Positions 18,038 through 29,208 are shown, counted from the stretch's first letter. The stretch is 64,000 nt of DNA from Thioalkalivibrio sp. K90mix (GCF_000025545.1 NC_013889.1:1357501-1421500); one strand, 5' to 3'. Notes: generated by a model from the letters alone, not told the origin. Translations and numbers: made by a program.

Positions 18038-19600
18038 ATGAGCGCGCTGGAACAACACCAACAACAACTGCAGGCCCTGATTACGACGCTGGGATTCCCG
18101 GAGCCAACTCCCCGGCACGACCAGGTGCAGCGCATCGAGACCCACATCTCGACCGTCATTCTCGCCGGCGACTATGCCTACAAGTTCAAGAAGCCGCTGG
18201 CACTGGGGTTCCTGGACTTCTCCACGCTGGAGGCACGCCAGCACTTCTGCGAGACCGAGCTCGAGGTGAACCGTCGCCTCGCCCCGCAGATCTATCTCGA
18301 TGTGGTGACCCTGAACGGAGACGCCACGGCTCCACACATCAATGGCGAAGGCCCGATTCTGGACTACGCCGTATGCATGCGTCGATTCGATCGCCGCAAG
18401 CAACTGGACAACCTGCTGGAACAGGGCCGGTTGCCGACCGAGGCCATGGAGGCCCTTGGCCACTATATTGCCGCCTTTCACGAATACACGGAGCGGGCCG
18501 GCGCCGACTCGCCCCACGGCACCCCGGAAGCGGCGACCCAGCCCATGCTGGACAACTTCCCGGCCCTGGGCGAGGCGATCCATGGCGAGGCCGACCGGGC
18601 GCGGCTGACCGCCCTGGAGCGCTGGACCCGGAACGAAATCGAACGCCTTGGCCCGCTTCTCGAATTGCGCCACCGCGAGGGCTTCATCCGCCATGGGCAT
18701 GGCGACCTGCACCTGGGCAACATTGTGTACGTCGACGATCCGGAAAACGGCGAGACCCTGGCGGCGTTTGATGCGATCGAGTTCGACCCCGAGCTGCGCT
18801 GGATCGACGTGATCTCCGAGATCGCGTTCACCACCATGGACCTGCTGTCGCGCAAGGCCCGGGCACACGCCTGGCGCCTGCTGAACGCCTATCTCGACGG
18901 TCGCGACGACATCGCGGGGCTCCGTCTGCTGCCCCTCTACCAGGTCTATCGTGCCTTGATCCGCGCCAAGGTGCAGGGCATCCACGCGCAGGAGTCGCAC
19001 CTCCCCTCGGACGAACAGGCAGCGCACCGCGCCGAAATGGGGCGCTACCTCGCGCTCGCGGAACGCCTGACCGAGCCGTCTGCGCCACGCCTGGTGCTGA
19101 TGCACGGCGTATCGGGCAGCGGCAAGACCGTGATCAGCACGCAGATCGTCGAGGCCCTCGGGGCGCTGCGGCTGCGCTCCGATATCGAGCGCAAGCGCAT
19201 GGGCGACGCAGTCTCCTACAGCGAAGAGTCCCGCGGGCAAATCTACGACCACCTGCGCACCCGCGCGGACACCCTGCTGGCGCTGGGGCACACCGTGATC
19301 GTTGACGCGACTTTCCTGACCCGCGCCCAGCGGGCACCCTTCCAGAAGCTCGCCACCCGCCACCAGGCGGGGTTTGCGGTCGTGGCCTGCCACGCCAGCG
19401 ACCAAGTCCTGCAGGAACGCCTCGAGCAACGTTCGGCGGCCGGCAACGATGCCTCCGATGCCGATTACCAAGTGATGCAGCAACAGCGCCCGCAACAGGA
19501 ATGGCCAACCGGAGCGGAGGGTGTCGTGGAGGTTGCCCCGGAACAGCCGCTGGATACCGATGCCCTGGCACGCCAGCTTCTGCAACCGGTTTCCGCCTAG
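18038..19600 (+). CDS. Fusion of APH-like kinase and P-loop (zeta-toxin-like) kinase domains
   Basis: Protein of 520 aa with two kinase-like halves. Residues ~1-340 are an aminoglycoside-phosphotransferase fold, with the catalytic loop HGDLHLGNIVYVDD and metal loop FDAIEFDPELRWIDV. Residues ~350-520 form a P-loop domain with Walker A HGVSGSGKTVIS, followed by RSDIERKR and a DATFL motif like small-molecule kinases. Such fusions are common in proteobacteria, usually labelled AAA-family ATPase, with unknown substrate; antibiotic resistance should not be inferred. I took the ATG at 18038; a GTG three bases upstream is possible. Divergent from mrcB. Confidence 0.87.
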   Translation: MSALEQHQQQLQALITTLGFPEPTPRHDQVQRIETHISTVILAGDYAYKFKKPLALGFLDFSTLEARQHFCETELEVNRRLAPQIYLDVVTLNGDATAPHINGEGPILDYAVCMRRFDRRKQLDNLLEQGRLPTEAMEALGHYIAAFHEYTERAGADSPHGTPEAATQPMLDNFPALGEAIHGEADRARLTALERWTRNEIERLGPLLELRHREGFIRHGHGDLHLGNIVYVDDPENGETLAAFDAIEFDPELRWIDVISEIAFTTMDLLSRKARAHAWRLLNAYLDGRDDIAGLRLLPLYQVYRALIRAKVQGIHAQESHLPSDEQAAHRAEMGRYLALAERLTEPSAPRLVLMHGVSGSGKTVISTQIVEALGALRLRSDIERKRMGDAVSYSEESRGQIYDHLRTRADTLLALGHTVIVDATFLTRAQRAPFQKLATRHQAGFAVVACHASDQVLQERLEQRSAAGNDASDADYQVMQQQRPQQEWPTGAEGVVEVAPEQPLDTDALARQLLQPVSA

Positions 19601-19645
19601 GTCGACGCGTACGTGCCACAATATAGCCTGACTCAACCCCTGCGA

Positions 19646-20425
19646 ATGCCTATGCACCGTTCTCTCACCCTGATCTCGACCACCTGCCTGCTTGCTCTGG
19701 CGACCGCCGTGCCAGCGCAGGCCGATGCGCTGCTGCATTACATCGACGACGAAGGGCTCGAGAGCCAGATTCTCGTGCGCGATCACATGATCCGCATGGA
19801 ACTGAACGAGGCCATCAGCGGGACCTCCGGGTACATGCTGTTCGATGCGCGCAACGACCAGCTCACCGTCGTGGATGACGAGGAGCAGACCTATCTGCCA
19901 CTGACGCGCGAGGTGATGGACGAACAGATCCAGGCAATGACCGACATGGTCAGCGACCTCCGCCGCCAGATGGAACAGCTCCCACCCGACGTTCGCGACC
20001 AGCTCAAACAGCAGTTGAGGATCGGCCCCGAGGGGTTCGAGGCCGAGATCAGCACCCGCGAGACCGATGAGCAACGCGAGATCGGGGAATTTGTCTGCAG
20101 CGAAATCGAAGTGCTGATCGACGATCGTCCGCAAAGCACGGTCTGCGTCGCCGACGCCCAGTCTCTGGGCCTGGAGACATCCGATTTTCAGACCCTCGGG
20201 GCCTTGATGGATCGCCTGTACGAGTTGTCACTGCGAGCCCTTGAGGCCGGAGGTCCCATGGCCTCCCAGATGGGGGCCTCGCTCCTCCCCCGCGTGGAAG
20301 GCATTCCCCTGGAAGTGCGCGAACACGATGGCGTCACGACCCGACTGGCAGGGCTGTCGACGGACCCCCTGAGCGAGGCCTTGTTCCAGGTACCGGAAAG
20401 CTATGAAGAAACCGAGATGTTCTAG
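19646..20425 (+). CDS. Exported protein of unknown function
   Basis: Not recognised. It is 259 aa with a clear signal peptide (hydrophobic SLTLISTTCLLALATAV, cleavage near AQADA). The mature part is acidic and alternates strands and helices: an N-terminal ~70 residues of beta character (LLHYIDDEGLESQILVRDHM, LFDARNDQLTVVDDEEQTYL), then an amphipathic helix (EVMDEQIQAMTDMVSDLRRQ). Two cysteines occur (EFVCSE, STVCVA), suited to a periplasmic disulphide. The general pattern resembles DUF4412-type proteins, but that is only an impression. ATG at 19646 or 19652 could start it. The stop codon touches the inverted-repeat element that follows. Confidence 0.75.
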   Translation: MPMHRSLTLISTTCLLALATAVPAQADALLHYIDDEGLESQILVRDHMIRMELNEAISGTSGYMLFDARNDQLTVVDDEEQTYLPLTREVMDEQIQAMTDMVSDLRRQMEQLPPDVRDQLKQQLRIGPEGFEAEISTRETDEQREIGEFVCSEIEVLIDDRPQSTVCVADAQSLGLETSDFQTLGALMDRLYELSLRALEAGGPMASQMGASLLPRVEGIPLEVREHDGVTTRLAGLSTDPLSEALFQVPESYEETEMF

Positions 20426-20693
20426 GGAAACATGGATGAATGGACACCCTCGCGCTCGAGTCGCTTTTGCGTGTGACCAAGGCGCGGTGACTGCCGTGCA
20501 GTCATTCTGCACAAGGGAGTCGCAACGCTATTCCCGCGCAAAAGCGGCCGAGCCCCTTCGGGGTTGGCACCCCAGGTTCCCCGATCCTGCATTGCGGCCC
20601 TTACCGGTAGAACCACTACCGGCTGCGCGCCGCGCCTTGTCTCGGAAAACCTGGGGTGCCAACACAAGGGTGTCCATTCATCCGTGTTTCCCC
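20424..20693. repeat. Nested inverted-repeat element (about 270 bp), possibly MITE-like
   Basis: Outer arms 20424-20450 and 20667-20693 are inverse copies with two differences over 27 bases (core GGATGAATGGACACCCT). Inner arms 20563-20578 and 20648-20663 are a perfect 16-bp pair (GTTGGCACCCCAGGTT). A third pair, CGCTTTTGCG at 20462 and CGCAAAAGCG at 20537, lies in the left half. The element begins on the stop codon of the preceding gene and ends at the region where the NlpC/P60 gene should start. It looks like a non-autonomous mobile repeat or structured intergenic repeat; no transposase is inside, and no other copy was noticed in the window. Confidence 0.75.
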
Positions 20694-21272
20694 AGCACTC
20701 CGGGGTCCGCGCCCTCCCCGGCCCACAGGTCCAAATCGGGGTTGCCGTGTCCGCACAGCGTTCTCCCGTTGCTGGGGGCTGTGCTCATACTGGCCGGGTG
20801 TGCGGGCAGTCCCGAGCCGCGCGGGCCTGCACCGGAACCTCTCAAGGTCGACCCGGAACCCCAGGTGGTCGAAGGCCCGATGAGCTATGTACCCGAAGCC
20901 GAGCTGAAGCGCTCCGAGGTCGTACTGGCGGCGCTCGGACACCTCGACACGCCATATCGCTATGGCGGCACCGACGCCAATGGGCTCGACTGCTCCGCCC
21001 TGGTCCAGCGCGCCTACCGCGAGGCCGGTCAAGATGTCCCGCGGACCACGGGCGAACAGGCCGCCGCCGCGGTCCAGCGCGATGGTGACCCAAGCCCCGG
21101 TGACGTCGTGTTCTTCGCCATCAACGGGAATCAAATTGACCACGTCGGGGTCTATGTCGGTGAAGGCCGATTTGTCCACGCGCCAAGCTCCCGCGGGCAG
21201 GTCCGCATCGAGGAACTCGACAATCCCTACTGGGCCCCGCGCACCCGATTCGCGGGCCATTTTTTCGACTAA
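20670..21272 (+). CDS. NlpC/P60-family lipoprotein (murein endopeptidase type)
   Basis: Cell-wall cysteine peptidase of about 200 aa. A hydrophobic stretch with lipobox LILAGCAGS leads to the NlpC/P60 domain: GGTDANGLDCSALVQRAY with catalytic Cys, DHVGVYVGEGRFVHAPSS with catalytic and second His. Such enzymes cut D-Glu-mDAP bonds. The start is uncertain: the in-frame candidates are GTG at 20670, which lies inside the repeat element and gives an n-region with His/Arg/Lys, and TTG at 20742, with only a weak charge. The frame is open much farther upstream, but only through the repeat. The original start may have been displaced by the repeat. Confidence 0.85.
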   Translation: MSIHPCFPSTPGSAPSPAHRSKSGLPCPHSVLPLLGAVLILAGCAGSPEPRGPAPEPLKVDPEPQVVEGPMSYVPEAELKRSEVVLAALGHLDTPYRYGGTDANGLDCSALVQRAYREAGQDVPRTTGEQAAAAVQRDGDPSPGDVVFFAINGNQIDHVGVYVGEGRFVHAPSSRGQVRIEELDNPYWAPRTRFAGHFFD

Positions 21273-21312
21273 TGGGCCTCGGGCCCCTGGAACCTACTAC
21301 GAGGAAGGAACC

Positions 21313-21831
21313 ATGAAGGCATTCCCTCATTTGTCCCAACTGCTGCGTCGTTCGGCGCTCGCCCTGACCCTGGGCGCCGGCCTGGCACTGGGTGCCACTG
21401 CCAGCGCGTACGAAACCGTCATGGAAACCGACGAACGCGTGATCTTCAAGATCGAAGGCGAGTTCGATCACTACTTTGAAATGGTCGAGGAGGCCATTGC
21501 CTCCGAAGGCCTGGTGATCAACAACGTCGGCTACATCGCCGACATGCTGGACCGCACTGCTGGCCAGGAGAGTGGAGAGGGCATCTATCTCAATGGCAAG
21601 TCCGTGGACTTCTGTAGCGCCAGCTATTCGCGCGCCACGATGGAGGCCGACCCGCACAACATGGTGTTCTGCCCTTACATCATCACGGTGTACGAGCTGA
21701 CCGATGAACCGGGCGTGGTGTACATGGGCTATACCCCTGTCCCCGAGGTTGGAGAAAAAGACTCCAAGAAGAGCCTTCGAGACGTCAATGAACTGGTGGA
21801 GCGCATCATCAAGGAAGCCCTGTCGTTCTGA
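21313..21831 (+). CDS. Exported DUF302 protein
   Basis: Exported 172-aa protein with signal peptide (ALALTLGAGLALGATASA) and one DUF302-like domain. AGGAAGGA just before the ATG at 21313 is a strong ribosome binding site. Family stretches are FDHYFEMVEEAIASEGLVIN and MVFCPYIITVYELTDEPG, and two cysteines (VDFCSAS, VFCPY) are conserved in position with many sulphur-oxidiser homologues, as far as I recall. The molecular role of DUF302 is not established; periplasmic forms often occur in sulphur-oxidising bacteria. Followed by a strong terminator shared with secF. Confidence 0.82.
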   Translation: MKAFPHLSQLLRRSALALTLGAGLALGATASAYETVMETDERVIFKIEGEFDHYFEMVEEAIASEGLVINNVGYIADMLDRTAGQESGEGIYLNGKSVDFCSASYSRATMEADPHNMVFCPYIITVYELTDEPGVVYMGYTPVPEVGEKDSKKSLRDVNELVERIIKEALSF

Positions 21832-21845
21832 CCACGCCCTGAACC

Positions 21846-21885
21846 AAAAAAGCCCGGCAGCCTGCGAGGCCAGCCGGGCTTTTTT
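21846..21885. terminator. Bidirectional terminator between DUF302 gene and secF
   Basis: A-tract, stem AGCCCGGC / GCCGGGCT (21851-21858 with 21873-21880) with an inner GCCT/AGGC stem, then a T-tract. It can stop transcription from both sides, and the two genes converge here. Confidence 0.9.
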
Positions 21886-21912
21886 GTGCCCCCTATTTCC
21901 AGCCCATACCCG

Positions 21913-22860
21913 CTAAGGTGTCTGATCTTCCTCGGCGCCTTCCTTCTTCACAGGGAGCAGTACCTGCCGGTCTACACCCAGCAGCAATGCCGCGGTAGCG
22001 GCAATAAAGATCGACGAGTAAGTACCCACAATCACCCCGATGATCAGGGCGATCGAGAAGTTCTGCAGTGCGGCCCCGCCCAGGAACGCCAGCGCGAACA
22101 ACACCAGCAGGGTTGTCGTACTGGTGATGATGGTGCGCGCCAGGGTCTTGTTCACCGCAATGTTCATGACCTCTTCGGTGCCCTTCTTGCGCAATATCCG
22201 GAAATTCTCGCGTATTCGGTCGTACACCACGATCGTGTCATTCAATGAGTACCCGATCACCGCAAGCACCGCCGCCAGGACCCCCAAGTCAAACTCGAGC
22301 TGCAGCAGCGAGAAGATACCGAGCGTGATTACCACATCGTAGATCAACGCGAACACCGCTCCAATCGAGAACCGCCACTCGAAACGCACCGCGACGTAAA
22401 TCAGGATCCCGGCCAGGGCATAGATCATCGCCAGCCCCCCCTGCTCGCGCAGCTCCTCGCCCACGGCGGGCCCCACGAATTCCACACGCCGCAGATCCGG
22501 GTCATCCGGACCACCATCCTGCAAGGCGTTGAGCACCCGGTTCGAAAGCGTGGCCGGGTCGTCGTCGTCCTCGCTCGGGGGCAGACGGATCAGGACATCG
22601 CGCGAGGTACCAAAGGTCTGCACCTGGGCCCCGGCGAAGCCGCCTTCGGCCAGCGTCTCGCGGATCGGATCGAGCTCGACCGCCTCGGGATATCCGACCT
22701 CGACCAGCGTGCCACCGGTAAAGTCGATGCCGAAGTTCAGCCCGCGCGTGGCCAGAAGCGCCACGGAAATCAGGATCAGGATCAGGGAGACCGTGATCGT
22801 GATCTTGCGTTTCCCGAGAAAATCGAGATTCGATTCGGCGAAATTCAAATGCGGAAGCAT
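21913..22860 (-). CDS. secF: Protein translocase subunit SecF
   Basis: Inner-membrane RND-type helper of the Sec translocon, 315 aa, working with SecD and YajC to use the proton motive force. The first membrane helix (ITITVSLILILISVALLATR) is followed by the conserved GLNFGIDFTGGTLVEVGY, and five C-terminal helices contain VIGYSLNDTIVVYDRIREN and NKTLARTIITSTTTLLVL, the family hallmarks. It lies 13 bases after secD on the minus strand and ends at the shared terminator. Confidence 0.97.
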   Translation of the reverse strand: MLPHLNFAESNLDFLGKRKITITVSLILILISVALLATRGLNFGIDFTGGTLVEVGYPEAVELDPIRETLAEGGFAGAQVQTFGTSRDVLIRLPPSEDDDDPATLSNRVLNALQDGGPDDPDLRRVEFVGPAVGEELREQGGLAMIYALAGILIYVAVRFEWRFSIGAVFALIYDVVITLGIFSLLQLEFDLGVLAAVLAVIGYSLNDTIVVYDRIRENFRILRKKGTEEVMNIAVNKTLARTIITSTTTLLVLFALAFLGGAALQNFSIALIIGVIVGTYSSIFIAATAALLLGVDRQVLLPVKKEGAEEDQTP

Positions 22861-22873
22861 GTCGTTCTCCGCC

Positions 22874-24742
22874 TCAGATAGCCAGACGGTTCAGCCGACG
22901 CTGCCGCCCGTAGGTGAGGTTGACGATGGCGCGGGTCACCATGATCGCCGTGAACATCGAGGCGATGATCCCGATCGACAGCGTGATCGCGAATCCCTTG
23001 ATCGGGCCGGTGCCGAACAGGAACAGTACGAGCGCCGCGATCAGCGTGGTCACGTTGGCATCCGCAATCGTAGTGAACGCGCGGTCATAGCCCGAGGCGA
23101 TCGCGGCCTGTGGTGACAGTCCGTTCCGTAACTCCTCGCGTATTCGCTCTAAAATCAGAACGTTGGCGTCCACCGCCATACCCACGGTCAGCACGATACC
23201 CGCGATGCCCGGCAAGGTGAGTGTCGCCTGCAGCATCGACAACACCGAGACAATGAAGATCAGATTCAACGCAAGCGCAACGTTCGCGATGACTCCGAAC
23301 ACCCGGTAGTACAACACCATGAAGATCATCACGGCAATGAAGCCGATGACCACCGACTGCATACCGCGATCGATGTTTTCCTGACCCAGGCTCGGGCCCA
23401 CCGTACGTTCTTCCACGATCGACATCGGTGCGGCGAGCGCGCCGGCGCGCAGCAGCAGCGCCAGATTGCGAGCCTCGCGGCTGCTGTCGAGGCCGGAGAT
23501 CTGGAAGCGACGCCCCAGGGGCTCGTTGATGCGCGCGACGTTGATGACCTCTTCGCTACGGGAGGTACGCATCACCTGCTCGCCGTCTTCCTCTACCGTC
23601 TCGGTCGAGGTCTCGATGAACACGGTCGCCATCAGCCGGCCGACGTTGTCCGACGTCACGCGCGAGAAGATCCGCGCGCCCTGGCCGTCCAGATTGATGA
23701 ACACCGCCGGACCGCCCGTATCCTGGGCAATGCCCGAGGAGGCATCCGTGATGTAGTCCCCCGTCAGCATGACCTGGCGCTGCAGCAGCACCGGTGTCCC
23801 GTCGCGTTCGTAATAAAGCCGTGTACCCGAGGGTGCACGCCCGGTTTCGTCGGCCTCCTGAGCATCGCCACTCTCGGACACGAGGCGGAATTCCAGCGTC
23901 GCGGTCGCGCCCAGGACCTCCTTCGCCCGTGCCGTGTCCTGCACGCCCGGGAGCTGCACTACGATCCGGTTCTCGCCCTGCTGGGCGATGATCGGCTCCG
24001 CCACGCCCAGCTCGTCGACCCGAGAGCGCAGCGTGGAGATGTTTTGCTGCAGCGCCTGACGGCGCAGTTCAGTCAGATGGTCGTCATCCAGTGTGGCTAC
24101 CAGTCGGCTGGTGTCACCGGACCCACGCGATTCCCAGACCAGTTCCTCGCGATACTGGCGCTGCAGCCAGCCCTCGGCCGCTTCGCGATCCGCCTCGCTC
24201 TCGAACATCACGGTCAGATCGCGGGAGCCGCGTTCCACGGTGTCGAACGAAATACGTTCTTCACGCAGGCGCCCGCGCAACTCATTCGAGTAGCGTTCCA
24301 TCGCGGTGCCAATCACGGCGTCCAGGTCCACTTCCATCAGAAAGTGAACCCCCCCACGCAGGTCGAGGCCGAGGGCCATGGGCTGGCCATTGATGGCTCG
24401 CAACCACCGCGGGGTGGCCGGGGCCATGTTCAGGGCTACGGTGTGATTATCATCCAGCGCGTTGCGCAATATCTCCGCCGCGGTGGACTGCTCGTCCGTG
24501 GTCTCGAAGCGCAGCAGGATCTGGCCGTCGTCCTGCTCCTCGACCGTATGCGGCGTGACGCCCTGGGCACCCAGGATGGTGCCCATCAGCTCACGGATGT
24601 TCTGATCAATCTCGCCGGTGGTCGGATTCCCGATCTGGACCGACGGGTCCTCCGGGAACAGGTTGGGCGCGGCATACAGCCCCGCACCCAGGATGACGAC
24701 GACAATCAGGGCGTACAGCCACGCCGGATAGGAATTGCGCAT
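22874..24742 (-). CDS. secD: Protein translocase subunit SecD
   Basis: Partner of SecF, 622 aa. One N-terminal helix (YPAWLYALIVVVILGAGLYA), then the large periplasmic P1 domain, GLDLRGGVHFLMEVDL, the P1 head, and five C-terminal helices with GMAVDANVLILERIREELRNG and FGTGPIKGFAITLSIGI (quoted in part). Length is typical for gammaproteobacteria. It is part of queA-tgt-yajC-secD-secF, with a 36-bp gap after yajC. Confidence 0.97.
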   Translation of the reverse strand: MRNSYPAWLYALIVVVILGAGLYAAPNLFPEDPSVQIGNPTTGEIDQNIRELMGTILGAQGVTPHTVEEQDDGQILLRFETTDEQSTAAEILRNALDDNHTVALNMAPATPRWLRAINGQPMALGLDLRGGVHFLMEVDLDAVIGTAMERYSNELRGRLREERISFDTVERGSRDLTVMFESEADREAAEGWLQRQYREELVWESRGSGDTSRLVATLDDDHLTELRRQALQQNISTLRSRVDELGVAEPIIAQQGENRIVVQLPGVQDTARAKEVLGATATLEFRLVSESGDAQEADETGRAPSGTRLYYERDGTPVLLQRQVMLTGDYITDASSGIAQDTGGPAVFINLDGQGARIFSRVTSDNVGRLMATVFIETSTETVEEDGEQVMRTSRSEEVINVARINEPLGRRFQISGLDSSREARNLALLLRAGALAAPMSIVEERTVGPSLGQENIDRGMQSVVIGFIAVMIFMVLYYRVFGVIANVALALNLIFIVSVLSMLQATLTLPGIAGIVLTVGMAVDANVLILERIREELRNGLSPQAAIASGYDRAFTTIADANVTTLIAALVLFLFGTGPIKGFAITLSIGIIASMFTAIMVTRAIVNLTYGRQRRLNRLAI

Positions 24743-24778
24743 ATTCGAAGACCCTGGGGGAACGCTGAAGGGCTGTTT

Positions 24779-25108
24779 TTAGAGATCCTTGAGGGTGCCC
24801 TTGGGCATGACCTGCTGAACCGACTGTTTCTGCACGGCGATGTTCACGCCATTGGCGATGTCGACCTTGATGAAGTTGTCGCCCAGCTCGGTGATCGTGC
24901 CGGCCACCCCGCCATTGGTCACGATCTCGTCACCCTTGGACAGCGACTCGACCATTGAACGGTGCTCCTTCGCGCGCTTGCTCTGCGGGCGGATGATCAG
25001 GAAGTACATGATCGCGAAGAAGATCAGGATCATGATCAGGAATTCGATCATGCCACCGCCGGCGGCACCGCCGTCCTGCGCATGCGCTGCAGAAATCAGA
25101 AAGTCCAT
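24779..25108 (-). CDS. yajC: Preprotein translocase accessory subunit YajC
   Basis: Small 109-aa membrane protein with one helix (MIEFLIMILIFFAIMYFLII) followed by the signature RPQSKRAKEHRSMVESLSKG (20 residues) and DEIVTNGGVAGTI. It associates with SecDF. The ATG at 25108 follows an AGGAGTG ribosome binding site; the longer open frame upstream has no conserved sequence. Confidence 0.95.
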   Translation of the reverse strand: MDFLISAAHAQDGGAAGGGMIEFLIMILIFFAIMYFLIIRPQSKRAKEHRSMVESLSKGDEIVTNGGVAGTITELGDNFIKVDIANGVNIAVQKQSVQQVMPKGTLKDL

Positions 25109-25204
25109 TGAAACACTCCTGTCTAGCCAATCGGTTACGACGCCGGCCCCAGCGTCCGGCGCCCGCAAGACCCGTGATCGGGCTCGCGAAAATTGCCGCG
25201 CGGA

Positions 25205-27377
<2,173 letters not shown>

Positions 27378-27479
27378 GGCGCGCGATCCTACCACGCACT
27401 GCCGCCACGAATGCGGATCGAGCGAAGACACAATCTCCCTTGCCACACCCGGCTCGTGCGCTACACTAGCGCCTCGAAA

Positions 27480-27566
27480 GCCGGGATGGCGGAACTGGTA
27501 GACGCGCCGGATTCAAAATCCGGTTCTGGCAACAGAGTGCGAGTTCGATTCTCGCTCCCGGCACCA
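27480..27566 (+). tRNA. tRNA-Leu, anticodon CAA
   Basis: 87-nt class II tRNA. Acceptor arms GCCGGGA and TCCCGGC pair, the anticodon stem CCGGA/TCCGG encloses loop TTCAAAA with anticodon CAA, a long variable arm is present, and the TTCGATT T-loop follows. The terminal ACCA is encoded in the DNA. Confidence 0.96.
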
Positions 27567-27609
27567 CATTTTTTCTGGGCCTGCCGCCAAGCCCGAAACC
27601 GCGCACCTG

Positions 27610-27685
27610 GCCGGTGTAGCTCAGCTGGTAGAGCATCTGATTTGTAATCAGAGGGTCGCAGGTTCGACTCCTGTCGCCGGCTCCA
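27610..27685 (+). tRNA. tRNA-Thr, anticodon UGU
   Basis: 76-nt tRNA. Acceptor GCCGGTG pairs with CGCCGGC, the anticodon stem TCTGA/TCAGA encloses TTTGTAA with anticodon TGT, the T-loop is TTCGACT, and CCA is encoded. It lies 43 bases after tRNA-Leu and is probably on the same transcript. Confidence 0.96.
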
Positions 27686-27697
27686 TATCGCACACAG

Positions 27698-27733
27698 CAA
27701 AGGGCCAGCCGAAACGGCTGGCCCTTTGCTTTT
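27698..27733. terminator. Bidirectional terminator between tRNA-Thr and the TolC-family gene
   Basis: Near-perfect stem CAAAGGGCCAGCCG / CGGCTGGCCCTTTG with an AAA loop (27698-27711 with 27715-27728), followed by CTTTT on the plus strand. It ends the tRNA transcript, and from the other side the tolC-like gene. Confidence 0.9.
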
Positions 27734-27753
27734 CCACACTCCGCTGGCTGGTC

Positions 27754-29208
27754 TTAGCGGAAGATGCTTTCGTGGCGCGCTTCGCTCATCTGCGGGGCAT
27801 CCGCCGGGCATACCGACTCCGGATCGATCCGGGCGGCATCATCCACCAGCCCCAGCTCGGCGGCGGTTGGCATGTCGCCACGCGAGATATCGAGATATTC
27901 GAGCAGTCGGCCCATGCCATTCAGCGCCCGCGCCTTGGCAATCTCCATATCGTGCTGGGCGTTGATGTAAGCGCGGCTTGCCTCGAAGTGCTCGTTCTCG
28001 GTGTCGAGCAGGTCCAGCAGGCTGCGCTGGCCGATCCCGAACTGCTGGCGATACGCAGTACGCACACGGTCGGACGAATCACGGTGCTGGCGCAGGAAGC
28101 GCAGCTGACTGTCCAGCGAACGCATGTCGTTGTACGCCACCGAGACGGTCTGACGCACATTGCGGCAGACCGACTCCTGCTGATCGCGCGCCTGGTTGAA
28201 CTCTTCGGTGAACTGACGTACCCGCGCCTGGTCGGTGCCGCCGCGGAACAGGTTCCAGGTCATCACCACCAGCGCCGAGGTGTCATGGATACGGATGTCC
28301 TCGCGTTCGAGAATGTCGTTCTCGTAGGCATGACGCAGCTGCAGGTCCAGACGCGGATGGAAGGCCGAACGGGCCACGTTGCGCTGTTCCTGCGCCGCTT
28401 CCATGTTGCGCAGCGAGGCGAACATGGCCGGGTTCTTGGTGATGGCCTCGGTCAGGGCTTCCTGAACCGTGCCGGGAATCGGCTCGTCCGAGAAGGTGCC
28501 AATCAGGTCTACCCGGCCGTCGGCGGGCATCTGCCCCACGATGCGGTAGTACCGCGCGTTCACGTCGTGCAAGTTCTGGCGCTCGGTCAGCAGGTTCGAC
28601 TCGGCCAGCGCCAGACGCCCCGAGGCTTGCTCGAGATCGACCCCGCGGCCCACGCCACGGTCGGTCTGGTCCACGATCTGGTCGTAAACCTCCTTGTGCG
28701 CGTCGTAGTTCTCCTGCGCCAAGTCCACCAGGGCGCGCTGGCGCTGGACATCGGCGAAGGCGCGTACGGCTTCCAGTGCGATCTCTTCGGTCGTCTCGCG
28801 CAGCTCGAAGAAACGCACCCGCTGAATCTCACCCAGGCGGCTCACTTCGCTCGCGGTCTCGAAGCCGTCGTAGAGCATCTGCGTCAGCGTGATGTCGACG
28901 CCCCGCGGGTTACGCGAGAACGAATCAAAATTGTCGTCGCTGGAGCGCTGGCGCTGATACCCGGCACGGGCGTTCAAATCGATCTCGGGCAAGAAACGCC
29001 CACGCGCGCCGGTTTGTTCTTCCCCCGAGGCGCGAAAGGCATGCCACCGCGACTGTACGTCAGGGTTGGAAAGTACCGCTTCCATCGCGGCGTCACGCAG
29101 GGGTTCCGGTGCCTCGGCCTGCGCCGATCCGCCCACTACCATCGCCACGGCCACCGTCAGGGCCAGCAAACCACCTTTGCCAGCCACAGGCCTAATTCCG
29201 TTCATCAT
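27754..29208 (-). CDS. TolC-family outer-membrane channel of the Lap type I system (LapE-like)
   Basis: Outer-membrane efflux protein of 484 aa that would form the exit duct for the type I secreted adhesins. A signal peptide (ALTVAVAMVVGGSAQA) leads into two OEP domains with paired coiled-coil helices (EIALEAVRAFADVQRQRALV; VSVAYNDMRSLDSQLRFLRQ). The segments GRFLPEIDLNARAGYQ and FHPRLDLQLRHAYEND are the beta-barrel starts of the two halves, and LDLLDTENEHFEASRAYINA is typical of TolC proteins in type I systems. The C-terminal tail after residue 430 is unusually long and contains one Cys. It is divergent from lapG, so the channel and the protease may share a control region. Confidence 0.9.
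   Translation of the reverse strand: MMNGIRPVAGKGGLLALTVAVAMVVGGSAQAEAPEPLRDAAMEAVLSNPDVQSRWHAFRASGEEQTGARGRFLPEIDLNARAGYQRQRSSDDNFDSFSRNPRGVDITLTQMLYDGFETASEVSRLGEIQRVRFFELRETTEEIALEAVRAFADVQRQRALVDLAQENYDAHKEVYDQIVDQTDRGVGRGVDLEQASGRLALAESNLLTERQNLHDVNARYYRIVGQMPADGRVDLIGTFSDEPIPGTVQEALTEAITKNPAMFASLRNMEAAQEQRNVARSAFHPRLDLQLRHAYENDILEREDIRIHDTSALVVMTWNLFRGGTDQARVRQFTEEFNQARDQQESVCRNVRQTVSVAYNDMRSLDSQLRFLRQHRDSSDRVRTAYRQQFGIGQRSLLDLLDTENEHFEASRAYINAQHDMEIAKARALNGMGRLLEYLDISRGDMPTAAELGLVDDAARIDPESVCPADAPQMSEARHESIFR

Noticed and set aside
18038-19600. Aminoglycoside resistance gene
   Set aside because: Only the general APH fold is present, fused to a P-loop kinase, in a housekeeping neighbourhood; no resistance-type family signature is visible.
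17930-20134. Minus-strand open frame of 734 codons
   Set aside because: Antisense to the APH/P-loop fusion and the exported protein; no recognisable motif.
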